From positions 9,151,150-9,211,149 of the forward strand of contig OZ037772.1 in the NCBI GenBank assembly GCA_964035545.1: a stretch of DNA of 60,000 nt, given 5' to 3'. Position numbers and translations under genes: made by a program. This stretch comes from Bugula neritina (Eukaryota; Bryozoa; Gymnolaemata; Cheilostomatida; Bugulidae). Position 1 is the stretch's first letter. Every line of letters begins with the position of its first letter. Below are positions 43,590 through 55,120 of this stretch, piece after piece. A model generated the notes under the pieces. It searched no databases. It saw nothing but the letters and a program-made list of their open reading frames with translations, and was not told the DNA's origin.

Positions 43590-44588
43590 ATGATTAAATT
43601 TCATCTGAATTTGCTATTTACGAACCGATATTTGCAGGTTTTTAATACTTTCCAAACCGTCAGGTGAGCTAAAAATGTTTAAAAGATCTTACCAAAACTG
43701 TAATTAATTATTGCTAGTAGGTATAAACCTGCATGTATTGTTAGTTTTTGAACTTTTTAGTTTAATTTGTTTTGTAAAATTGATTAATGTTAAGTTTAAG
43801 CAAAATTCGTTTCTAACTACTACATTATTTTTAGCACCTTTAAAGGCAATTCACCAAAATATTTTTTAATGTTTAAACAAAATTAAAATTTATATAAAAG
43901 CTTTTAATTAATTAGAACAGCAATTTTCTTCAACAATCACAAGGAACAAATGTTTTTTTAAATCGTTTATAAATTATATTAATTCAAAAGAATGCAGTAT
44001 CCATTTTTTGCCTTTTACAGTTCACCAAATTCTTAGACTCTAGAGTAATAGTAAAAGTAGCATGAACCAATTGTTACGCATGATTCAGGTGCACTATATC
44101 TACAAGCCACGCCCCTTATCTCCCCCTTCCATTTAACATCGATGATTACATCAAAGTAAAAAGTTTGAAATATTCCCTCACAAGAAGGAAACCTATAATA
44201 CACAAAACAACAGATATATCTGATCAAATAAAAGTAGCTACTGGAAAATTTAGGTGAATATTTTATACTTGTGTGAGAATGACTTATACATAATAAATTG
44301 CAAAAATAAAAATGCAAAATGGAGTCATCTGATTCAATATATATTACATATTATTTTACAATTGAGGTATCTAATGAAGTAATTAATTATATATTACCAA
44401 ATTATAATTACTTACCAACTTTATTTTTACAAAATTGTTGCATTTTTGCTATGGGATTAAAAAGCAATGCATTTGAAGGTTAAAAGTTTTAAATAATGGT
44501 TGGTTGCATTATATAAAACGTATATTATTACTGTTAAAAAGAGCTTAGAAATCTATTAAAAGACTTTCTATACACACACACACACTCA

Positions 44589-44652
<64 letters not shown>

Positions 44653-47362
44653 CACACATACACACACAAACGTATATTTATGTTATAAAATATATTAGAG
44701 CAGAAGCTGATATCAACGTCCTTGAAGTGCCAAATGGAGAAATTTGGGGAATTGGGTTTATCCAAGCACTGCATTACGACTATTCCAGTCATCATTATGG
44801 CCGATATGGGAAAATGAAATGGGAAATACCTCAACTTTGTAAAGGTTAGACTGGCTTTATTCATTCAACAACTCACACTTAAAAAATTAAGGCCAACAAT
44901 CAAAATTAACAGTTTAACAAAATCGATAAGTAAAGTTAGAGTTTTAACAGTGCGACCAAATTATTAGCCGTGTACTTTTTCATTGCATGACTTTGTGCAA
45001 ACTGGAACTGCATGGGCGCATGTAGCAAGCACATGTCAATATTTAAAATTTTCACCAGTGCATCTGGCAACTGCTATAATGGGCTCACTTTATATATGTA
45101 CATTAAAACTTCAACACCTATGAATTATGAATTTTAGCTTCTGGTAGTCATTATTATATATTGAGAAGAACATTACAACGGATATCAGTGATGATTTATG
45201 TTTCTAAAGTTTAAGTCTCTTATAATCTGCTACAGGTAAAAATAGGATGATTTCCGACTCAACAAAAGAGTTTTTTCCTTGGGCCCAGCATGATGTGAGT
45301 AATATTTTGTTTACTTCTCTGCCAGTTATTGTTCCTCAAACTAAAAGTTGCGTTTATACCTTCACGATTTTCGGTCAAAAATTCAATTTGGCCGGGTTGA
45401 AATTTCTCCGAGTTGCATTGCATTGTAAAAGCCACTTGTTGAAATTTTTGTACTGTGATAAATAAATCGGCCAATTTTAGAATAGGAGTAATAACTCCTT
45501 GTAAACATTGTTATTTAGTTATTACTTTGGCGATTAGACAACGTACTTATAAGGTTATAATTATATAGCCTACGCCTTCTCAATTATCGCTTTTATGTTT
45601 TCCGCTTCACTAATTCACGACGTTTACAAAGGGCAAGCTATTATGCGAGTCAAATTTCAATTTCAGAAAGTGAGCAACCGCATCAATATGATTTCAACGA
45701 GTTTCAGTTTGACTATAAAGGGGTACCCGGACAAGCATTATTAACTTAAACTCGGTACTTTTTCAGCAGAGGTATAAATGCAACTTAACAATGCAATGCT
45801 TTTTACTTCTACCCCTATCACACCTACTATAACTGCTGCTGCTACTGCTACTGCTACTGCTATACTGCTACTGCTACTGCTATACTGCTATACTGCTATA
45901 CTGCTACTGCTACTGCTACTGCTACTGCTACCGCTACCGCTACCGCTACCGCTACTGCTACTGCTACTGCTACTGCTACTGCTATTACTACCATCGTTGC
46001 TGCCACAGTAGTAGTAACAATTATTGAAGTAGAAAAATAACTTATTTTTCCATGTGATATTATATTCCTAATGCTACCGTTGCTTTTCCTGCAGTCTGCC
46101 GTGGTGGTTGCTGGGCCATTGTTCTCTCATGATGCATCATTTGAGACAACTGATGCCCCAGTCTCACAGATTTTGTTAAAGTTACCCTTTGAAACCGGCG
46201 ATGCTCCTCCTACAAAGTTCCAAAGGTTTTGCAAATTTACCAACCTGTACACCGTGTTCAATGGGGCACTCTGGCCATACCTTCCGAAAATTAATTATTT
46301 TGATGCAAAACTGACGAAAGTGATAAGAAATCAAGGATTTTACACGTGGCTGGCTGTTAGATGCATACTCTCTGGTGAGAAATATTTAAAGTCCAAAAAA
46401 TTGTAATGAGCTTTTTAATCCAATTGACTGACCTAAAAGAATTAAGCATAAGTTTTACACTCTACTTTTTTATACCTTTTGTACAAATTTGCCATTTCAT
46501 CTAAAAGTCTACTATTAATTTTAAAAATGCTAAATGATGCATAGCTCTTTTTGCATTTTACATCATAGAATTATCTTTCCTCTGGCTGACATGTTACATT
46601 GTTCAGAGGTAAGATAACTCTTTATGTAGTCTTGTAAATTACAATCTTATACTTTTATAGGAGAAATAAAAGTGTTAAAGACCTTAAAGTGGGAGATTCA
46701 CAGTGGTGTTGACATTGATTACACGCAAAAACCAGGAAAACAAACTATAACTCGCCATTGGGGTATAATTTATGCATTTCATTTTAAATAATAATTTTTA
46801 ATACTAAATATTGCTAAAATAAGACTCTATTTTCACTATAATAGCTTAAATTTAATTAGATATGTAATATAACTGTTTCATTTAGACCAGTTTTTCTGGG
46901 TTGCCTAAATAATATAGTTTATATATTTAGAAATCATGATTTTGTCAGAAGATAGCATATTCACAATGAATTTTTGATGCGTTTATCAGACACACGCTAA
47001 TTCGTATCAAGGAGTTATCATCTTTTATATAGTACTATATTAGTATAACGTTTCAACTTATATCAAATTTATAGATTAAAATCAATAAATGAGAGGTATT
47101 TTAATGTATAACTTTGAAACAATATAGGCATGTGTTTATTTCAGAAAACAAATGTAAAATAGACATGTTGAGGGAAAACAATGTGTTAATTCCTAATGAG
47201 GTGTTGTCTTCTCCTACAGCCAATACAGCACAGCAGTACATTTGGTACCCAGCAATAGGGGACACAACTCCTAAAGTACGTATGAAAATCTGCTTACAGC
47301 GTTTAGAATATTGATTTTTATAATGCAGCATATATTGTATATCACTTAGATAGCTAGTAAAA

Positions 47363-47427
<65 letters not shown>

Positions 47428-47642
47428 CTCGTAATTGCTCTTTTGTCACAATATAGAAAGCAAATTCTCAGCCTACCTGAAAACGTTCACCATCATAGCT
47501 TCTCACATGGGTGGAGATTTTAAAAATATTTGTGAGTCATTTTAATCTAGTCTAATTAAGTGTTGCATGATTATTTCTTTTAAAATTTCAGATCATCATA
47601 GACGCTGAAGGTAGCTCAGAATCTTTGAACAGACTGGTTTGA
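43590..47642 (+). CDS. FAM78-like gene H, eight exons (335 aa)
   Basis: Exons: 43590-43663, 44089-44253, 44699-44844, 45236-45294, 46095-46374, 46661-46762, 47145-47275, 47592-47642 (TGA at 47640). Landmarks: IWGIGFIQALHYD near residues 95-107 in the 146-bp exon, ISDSTKEFFPWAQHD in exon 4, VAGP at the start and NQGFYTWLAVRC at the end of exon 5 (280 bp, the longest version), LKTLKWEI in exon 6, SSPTANTAQQYIWYP in exon 7 and IIIDAEG in the last exon. The first exon (MIKFHLNLLFTNRYLQVFNT) is short and basic. Exons 1 and 2 are less certain than the rest because they lack strong motifs and rest on phase, open frame and splice sites. AATAAA lies at 47744. The gene starts about 720 bp from the divergent PAN/F5-8C gene. 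Function unknown. Confidence 0.84.
44573..44670. repeat. CACG tetranucleotide microsatellite in gene H intron 2
   Basis: About 17 uninterrupted CACG (GCAC) units flanked by CA runs, ending about 30 bp before the acceptor of exon 3. CpG-dense in an otherwise AT-rich window. Confidence 0.95.
45826..46000. repeat. CTG/CTA trinucleotide repeat in gene H intron 4
   Basis: Units CTGCTA, CTGCTATA and CTACCG alternate in blocks. Confidence 0.92.
47370..47426. repeat. TA tract in gene H intron 7
   Basis: About 28 TA units. Confidence 0.95.
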
Positions 47643-48850
47643 TTTTTCAACATGAAGACAGCAGCTAAATTTAGATCTCTTTATAACTTCTAGCATTGCA
47701 CTATAATGTCAGATTTGATTAGACATAGAATTGCTGCAAGTTGAATAAAATTTAACTGCTAAAATGTTTTGATATTTTTCCAGCTATATAAGAACACAAG
47801 GATATGATAAACAAACTAACAAAGAAAAGCTTTGATTTGGTTAAATTATTATTTAAATCCTATTTACTCAAAGCAAAAGTAGAGAAATGAAAAGAAAATA
47901 TATTATATATATACATAAATTAAATGTTGGATTGGCGTATTTGTAAGTGTGCATCTTGCGACAAAACAGTTTAAGTTCTTATTTAGCTTCTTTGCTCAGA
48001 GCTTTAACTTAGCATAAAACAAAAATTATACATATAATATTTTGAGGGAAATTAATTTATCAAATAAAATAATGGTGAGTAAATTAATTGTCATCAAAAA
48101 TCAATAGATGAGTTTTGTCCTCAAATTAAAAAACCAACAATGTAGGAATAATGTTGAATTACCTAAAAATAGTGCGCTATTAAAACCATGTATAATAATC
48201 CTTTTTAAATGTTCTAGAAATTTTGTCAGTTGCTTGTGAAAGTATTTCATATTTATTTAAACTATAAACTACTAGAAACAAGTACAACAATTATATGTTT
48301 TAACTAATTTCCAATTGGTTTGCATTGGTAGTTTTAGCATCTTAGAATAAAATATGTTTATTTATTTAACACATTTTACTTGAAACAATCCAATGTATAA
48401 TACTTGAAGAATATTGATAGAGCAATGTACAGTCAACGATGTACTCTGATGCATTACTCCATTGGTGTTGCATTTGTCTGTTTATCTATCTATATGTGCT
48501 CCATGTTGTACGTGGTGTCAAATTAATTTATAAAACGATATCAATAACCTACAACTTTAAGAGAGAATATTAGTATCATGTTTTCAAGTTATAATAATGT
48601 TGTTAGCATAAACTTATAAGTATAGAAAATCAATTTTTAATTTGTATCACCAAACCACTCAAGAATAACACTATATATATAATGTCCAAGTTTAATAATT
48701 GGTTATTACAATTTTAATATTGTTTTGCTCAAAATTCTATAGCGATAAAATTATATATTATTTTATTTTTCATTTCAAATTGTGTCAGTGGTTTGAGACG
48801 CTGCAAAACTGGTTAGAGCTGCGCTTAGACAAAAAAAGTTTAAAGAAGGC
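47643..48850. other. Intergenic region between gene H and the GPCR
   Basis: AT-rich, no gene seen. AATAAA at 47744 fits the 3' end of gene H. Confidence 0.65.
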
Positions 48851-49811
48851 ATGGGTAACCACAGCGGTCACAATTATGCTATTCAATTTTGCAAAGGAGA
48901 CGTCGAGGACTGTTTTCAGCCATTTAATCACCTCATTGATGTGGCAAGTTATTTTTTTATTCTTATAAACATTCTACATATAATTGTGTTGAGTCGAATG
49001 CAGGAGTTCAAATCTACAAAGTTTTTCTTAGTTCCGATACATTTGAGCATCAACGACATCTTATCAAGCTTGTCGTTGTTGCTATATATATTTTGGATGT
49101 GAGATAAAATTGGCAATCCTCAACCTACCATCTGTGACTTCATACTGGATGTTTGTCGGGATTAGAAGTTTTGCTGGATATGTAGTCCTTTGTCGATACA
49201 TGATTATGTTTTTCTCCAGCCTTGAGAGGTATATAGCTGTCCATCACCCACACGACTATAAAACAAACACCTTTGTTAAAAACATTAACGTTATTATATG
49301 CGGCTCAATGATACCATTATTATTAATACCCGTACTTGTGGACAGAGCTACCTTTTTTCCATTTTGTAAATCCCCGTTGACTGTTGACTATGAATCAGAT
49401 AAAGCGCTTTTGCCAAAGATCTTTTACTTTATATGTGTAGCATTATTTACTGCTGCTATATCTACACTGCAAGTAAAACTTTGGAAAAAACTAAAATCAT
49501 TAACCGAACTTCAAGTCCATAGAGAGAGAAATCGCAAGCTCAGAACCGCTAGTAAATATGTGATATGGACTTACATAACACACCAACTGATGAGTCTCCC
49601 CATCATCTTGTTTCTCGTGTTTAAGCTATCCAACTTCTCACCCTATGTTGTGCACACAACTCAAGTTATTACAGTTCTTATCGGCTCCTGCTATAGATTT
49701 TCAAATATACTTGTTTTTGCTTACTTCAACTCAGAGTACCGAAAAGTGGTCAAGAAGATTTTAAACTGCAGATCTGCCGTTAACCGAGTTGAGCCTGCAA
49801 ACAACATGTAA
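48851..49811 (+). pseudogene. Rhodopsin-like GPCR with a one-base frameshift (possible pseudogene)
   Basis: Two overlapping frames together encode a seven-helix receptor of about 316 residues, the same length as the related receptor at 53205-54155. Frame 1 (48851-49102) starts MGNHSGHNYAIQFCKGD and covers TM1 (SYFFILINILHIIVLS) and TM2. It then stops at TGA 49100-49102. Frame 2 continues with TM3 (SYWMFVGIRSFAGYVV) through TM7 (FSNILVFAYFNSEY). Removing one T from the TTTT run at 49091-49094 would restore the frame. Shared with the paralogue: LERYIAVHHPHDYKT in place of a DRY box, FCKSPL in extracellular loop 2, and ASKYVIWTYITHQLMSLP in TM6. NPxxY is replaced by NILVFAY. A homopolymer read error is possible. 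AATAAA occurs at 49880. Ligand unknown. Confidence 0.8.
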
Positions 49812-51211
49812 TACATGTTTGCTTCTCTAAACTTCTAACTATATTCAATATTTATCTCATTTAATGTGTTGTCACAAATAATAAAACTTACATATTATCG
49901 TGTATGTTATAATTGTTGAATTAGTAAAGTTCTATTAATCTAAAACATATTAAAATCTCTGCCAATGTCAAGATATTTTTGATTAATTTGTGTTTGTTTT
50001 GGCGTATAGCCAAAAATAAATATACTAAGATATGCTATGCTCTGCTTTACTATATGTAATAAGATTTTTAATTTATAGCTGCATGTAGTTATAACATTTT
50101 TTATTTCAAGGAATAGCTTTGTTTGAAATGAATATACTATTTGGTTTCTGGTGTATAAATTTTATTGTAAACTTGTTAGTGGGACATGTTTTAAAACACT
50201 TCCTTTGTTGAATGATTTCTCACAGTTGTGTAAAAAAACATTTTAATAATAATTTTAAATATAATTATTTGTTGTTGCAGAAAATTCATTTATTTTTCAT
50301 ACACAAAAAATTATTGGTAACTATCATAACTTAGAGTCATTAAGCTTGATTTTTATGTCACATGATAAATAACAAGCTCGTAAATTACTATACATTGTAT
50401 ATTATAAAATGCAAAATCAATATTTAATTTTTGACTTAGTTTACAATAACTGCAAGTTTAATTTATTCATTTATGCAAATGGTATTCTTTTAAACTTTCA
50501 AGGAATATCGTCAAATGCCCAATTAGCAATATATATACATACAAACATGTATGTGCATGTAAATTATATAATGTGAAACAATATAATATAATACAATATA
50601 ATATATAAAATATAAAATTTATAGAATATAAAATTAAGAATACAGGTTTTAAATGTTTAGTATCAAATAAGAATATGTTTATATTTATATTATAATAACC
50701 AGTTTCCTCTCACCTTGTGTTCATTTAATGGTGCTTTTTGAAAATTTATTTTCTTCTTGTAGATTATTACTGCTACACACAAAATTTCGAGTAAATCTAG
50801 ATTGCCTTCTTCAAAATAATTTTTTTTTAAGTCTGGCTCAAGTAAAGTTTCTGCTTGCAATTAAAACTTTCAAATCATGCAAATTCATTCAAAAATGATA
50901 CAGAGGTCTTGATTTTCATGAAACTGCCTAATTAGCAATAGCTCCATCAATATATATCCAACCTCTACAACATTTCTAAACATACTTTAGGAGTTTTCTC
51001 CCCTATAATTGCTGTATTGGCTGTAGAAGACAAGTCTTTATTAAGAATTGACACGCTGTTTTCCCTCAGCATGATGATCTTGCACATGCTTACACCTCAA
51101 ATTTTTTATATAACATTTCTTCTCATTTATTGATTTTAGTCTAGAAACTTTATTTATGTAAATAAATCTATGAGCATTAAATAAATATTAAGAATATTAT
51201 TTCAATCTAGC

Positions 51212-51420
51212 CTTAGAGCAGCGTGGTCAGTTGCTTAGAGCTTTGGTTTTAAGCAATCAGAAGGTCAGTAGGTTAATTCTTAGTAAGGATTATATAAATT
51301 ATTTAAAGTGATGTCAGAATGCCCTTCTTGCCACAATGAAAAGCAAGCCCTTAGTTTAATTGAAAATATTGGGCCATCATCAGGGGTTCTCATAGGGTTG
51401 GTGATTCAAAGATTATTTTT
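51212..51420 (+). mobile_element. Diverged SINE-like relic
   Basis: GAGCAGCGTGGTCAGTTGCT start, GGTTAATTC where a B box would be, a GATGTCAGAATGCCC block in the place of GATGTTAGGAAGAGC, and GGGGTTCTCATAGGGTTGGT in the place of the tail. Order and spacing match the main SINE. It is either an old copy or a second family. Confidence 0.5.
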
Positions 51421-51587
51421 AAACGGTGTTAATCTAATTTCATCAAGAATGGTAGCTTCCTTTGAAATTTCAAATTATTATATAGAGTCCGAAAGCATGT
51501 CAGAATTTTCAGAAAGACTGAATTGATTCGTTGACATGAAGGCATAGCAGCTGAATGAGCATCAGTTAAAGATTCCTAACATAGTAT

Positions 51588-51690
51588 ATATATACCTACA
51601 GCATACTCTCTCTATAATATACCTACAGCATACTCTATCTACCTACAGCATACTCTATCTACCTACAGCATACTCTATCTACCTGCAGCA
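51588..51690. repeat. 20-bp tandem array
   Basis: About five units of ACCTACAGCATACTCTATCT with small changes. Confidence 0.9.
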
Positions 51691-53204
51691 GCGTATATTA
51701 ACCTACACTATAGAATTTTTAGCTATGGCATAGTTACATATATACTGTACTTACATCACAGTGTATATGAAACAAACTATATGTCTCATTAAAACAGTAA
51801 TATAGCAATACAAATTGATAAAATTCATGAAACTTATATGAAACTATGCCGCATTATTATAGACACATAATATTTATAGGCTCTTTAGATATTACGTTAA
51901 ACCAACATTCATAATGTATCGTCCAATATGCATTTAATTGCTAAAAATTCAATGTTCCTAACCATCACAAATATACAACTTTAAGCATCAAATTTATTTA
52001 GTATTTCAAAATATCGTTTTGTGTTTATTTGTTGTAGATTTAATTGTGTAAATTGCAAGAAAAGTCTATGCTCTAGCATTTGTTTAAAAAGTTTTTAATC
52101 AAGCTATAGACCACGCCACAATAAGACATGAGCAATTGTAAATCTTTAAATAACTACTGACTCTAGCTGCCAAGGTTCAAAACTTATAGCCTATATATAC
52201 AGTGCTTCCTTCACTGCACAATGTCTTCTTCGTTGATATAATTGCAGCTTGACAACTTTTATCAAATTAAGAATGTCTTATTTATTGAAAATTCATATTA
52301 TTCACAGAAATATAATCATTGCATCGGAAATTCAATCCTAAAATGCAATGGCTCGACAAGCTATAACATACTATAATGGCACAAACTCAACATTTTGGTA
52401 AAATTAATTTCAGCTTCCACAATTATTTTACAATATGTATAGTGCTAATAATGGTAATGGAACCATTACTGATTTTTTGTCAATTATTTTAATGCGTTTA
52501 GCGACATATTTTGACAGCAATAATTATGCAGCAAATATTTTATAATTGCTGTCAGTTTATTGTTGCAAAAGTGTCATCTTATCTTTTCATAAAATATGCA
52601 AGAGAAATCTTTCAGTATCAACATGCTGATTACACTGTACAGGTTGAAGAATATTTTAAACTAATTAAATAAGATTTATTACAATGAGTATTTGTAAATG
52701 TGGACAGAATCTTGCTTTGCAAAGTTTAGTAAAATGTTCGAATACAATTAATATTAGTACAACCAGTATAGAATTACAAAATGATAGCTAAAACAAGCAA
52801 AATATGCATAATTAGCTTAAAAGATGTTTGAAAAACAAAAATATAATTACCAACAATGTTTTTCACAAAAATATTTGGTTAATATATTTGTTTAAAGTTG
52901 CAGCAGTGAATTGCAGGCACAAAAATTACAAATTAATGATTTTTACAAATATTGTTGCGTAATTCACAAAAAATCAAAAGATGATAACTATTCCTAAAAC
53001 TTATAACAGCTTATAATGATTTGTAGAGATACTTAAAAAATTTATATTATTTTGTAATAATTAGTAGAATGTTGAATTAAACGAGTTGAATACAATTTAA
53101 AGCGGTTGCTTTTATAACACAGGTTTTACCAATGCTGGATGAACATCTTTCTTCAAACTTGTTAAGTCCCATGTTCGGTTTTAGCGAGGAGCTTCTATTT
53201 TAAA

Positions 53205-54155
53205 TTAAATTGGCATAGGAGGAGGTACGGCTTTCTCTTTCTCCCTGGAGCAGCATTTAACTGCTCCTACAATATGTCGAACTTCTTCCATGTATTCGGA
53301 ATGAAAACAGGCGTAAAGTATAACATTAGCAATGCCGTAGAGAGAAAACACTATTGCTGAAATAGCTTCCAACGATTCTAGAGAAATGTTAGTCGCTTCA
53401 ATAAACACGGAGACTATCGTTGGCAAGCTGGTTAGCTGGTAGGTGATGCCGGTCCAAATAATGTACGTACTTGCAGTCTTGATCTTCTTTTTGGAGCCAA
53501 CGACATTTAGATTTCTCAATCTCTTCCATGATCTTAAAAGTAGACTTGCAGTGGTTAGCGTGAGTAAAGAGAACACAACTCCTACTATGCTGAGAAACAC
53601 CGTAGCCTTTGTGCTGTAAACGTATCGAATTTTTAAAGGGGACTGGCAGAATTCTGGAGCAAAGGCTATGTTTATCATCGGAATGATCAGGAGAGCAGAA
53701 ACGATTATCGTGAAATTCAGTTTTATTGCGTACTTTACGAAGAAATGTGTTTTGTATTTGTAAGGCATACAAATACCGATGTACCGCTCAATGCTTATGA
53801 TCAGGAGGACGATGTATCTCGAAAGGGGGGAAAATCCTGCCATTGCTTGGATAATGACAAATACCCAGTAGGGATCTTTTAGCCCGAGTACATAGTCAGT
53901 TATGTAGCAGTTGTAGTAGCAGATGGAAGTAATGCTGTTGAAAATTATTAGGATACTCATACTTGCCATGATCGATGACGAGTTGGACGGCTCAGCGTTC
54001 TTGACTTTCTTGAGTAGAAGCAAATGAAGTATGTTGATAAGGATAATAAATCCATTTAATATGTCATGAAATGTAGAGAATGTTTCGTTATATGTCACTA
54101 ACGAGTCTTTCAAACACGGTAAAATTTCAGATATGTTATGAGTAGCCATATTCAA
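53205..54155 (-). CDS. Rhodopsin-like orphan GPCR, single exon (316 aa)
   Basis: One intact exon from ATG 54155 to TAA at 53205-53207. Seven hydrophobic helices: about residues 30-50, 60-85, 94-122, 138-160, 183-208, 228-255 and 265-290. Asn-Ile-Ser and Asn-Glu-Thr glycosylation sites lie in the short N-terminus. TM3 ends SIERYIGI (ERY for DRY), extracellular loop 2 has FCQSPL, and TM7 has GIANVILYACF in place of the usual NPxxY. The C-terminus has a CC pair (KCCSREKEK), a possible palmitoylation site. It acts at the plasma membrane through G proteins by family. It resembles the frameshifted receptor at 48851-49811 throughout, including loop 2 and TM6, so the two are diverged tandem duplicates now facing each other. 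This looks like a lineage-specific orphan group; the ligand cannot be inferred. Confidence 0.9.
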   Translation of the reverse strand: MNMATHNISEILPCLKDSLVTYNETFSTFHDILNGFIILINILHLLLLKKVKNAEPSNSSSIMASMSILIIFNSITSICYYNCYITDYVLGLKDPYWVFVIIQAMAGFSPLSRYIVLLIISIERYIGICMPYKYKTHFFVKYAIKLNFTIIVSALLIIPMINIAFAPEFCQSPLKIRYVYSTKATVFLSIVGVVFSLLTLTTASLLLRSWKRLRNLNVVGSKKKIKTASTYIIWTGITYQLTSLPTIVSVFIEATNISLESLEAISAIVFSLYGIANVILYACFHSEYMEEVRHIVGAVKCCSREKEKAVPPPMPI

Positions 54156-55120
54156 TGTAAGAATAACTAAAGTTTTACTGCCTTCTATTGCAGTGCTGTT
54201 TCAGTGAGCGACTGAGTGCAAATACCAGGTAAAGTTAGTTGAGGTTGTTTGCATAAGAAAATCATTAAAGTAATAATATACTCGTCACTATTATCATAGC
54301 AAATAACTAATTAATATTGTATAGTGCATTCATCTTCAATCATCTGATATATTATAGTACCATTATATAAAAGCATATTATATAATATTGTTTTCAATTT
54401 CAACAACAACCAAACCAAACTGATAGATACGGAAATTATTTTTCCTCATAATTTAGCACTCTCATTGTTTATTAGTAAATAAACTTTCAAGTTTGCATTC
54501 TATTTCCTAAAAAAGTTCATCTGTGGTTGATCTCTTAATAATTTTGAAGCACAGTTTTACTGGGCTAAATGTGAACTTGCTGAAGCTTTCATTTAACCTA
54601 TCAGCTAGAGCATTAGTTTGCTACAGAGCTTCATACTAATTGAAATATAAAAGATTTAAAATGAGACAATGTGCGCTTGTGCGTGCATGCGTGTACAGTC
54701 ATTAGTTTTAGATTATTATAAAACATGTTTAGATCTTTATTATTTTAAATAAAATCATGGCACTTGTATATTAAAATAAAATTTTTCAAACTATAAACTC
54801 AGCAAACATGACAGCTACTGCAGCACAAAAAGAAATACACATACAATATTAGTTAACTTTGTTTTAATTTGACAATACCTCTTTCAGGGTATAAATATTG
54901 CTACGAAACAATCAAAATAACAAAAAACTTATTTAATCACATCATTGACGAAAAATTAACACAGGAAACGGAACTAAACAGGCATACAATGCCGGATTCA
55001 ACTAATAATAAGAGTTCAAAATACTTTTAAACAGGTGTACATTTAACAGGTTAATTGAGTATATGGGTAGTTTTGAAAGAGACACGGAGTTTGTAACAGT
55101 TGAGATTTTCATCATATATA
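54156..55120. other. Intergenic region between the GPCR and gene I
   Basis: AT-rich; should hold the GPCR 5' flank and the gene I 3' UTR. Nothing else recognised. Confidence 0.6.

Larger units (their letters stand above)
49812..53204. other. Intergenic region between the two GPCR genes
   Basis: 3.4 kb of AT-rich DNA without a supported gene. It contains the SINE-like relic at 51212-51420 and the 20-bp tandem array at 51588-51690. AATAAA at 49880 follows the first GPCR. Confidence 0.65.

Noticed and set aside
49099-49164. Short intron explaining the GPCR frame change
   Set aside because: A GTGAGA donor and ATTAG acceptor exist, but removing this piece would delete the YWMFV part of TM3 that is conserved in the paralogue; a one-base indel is simpler.
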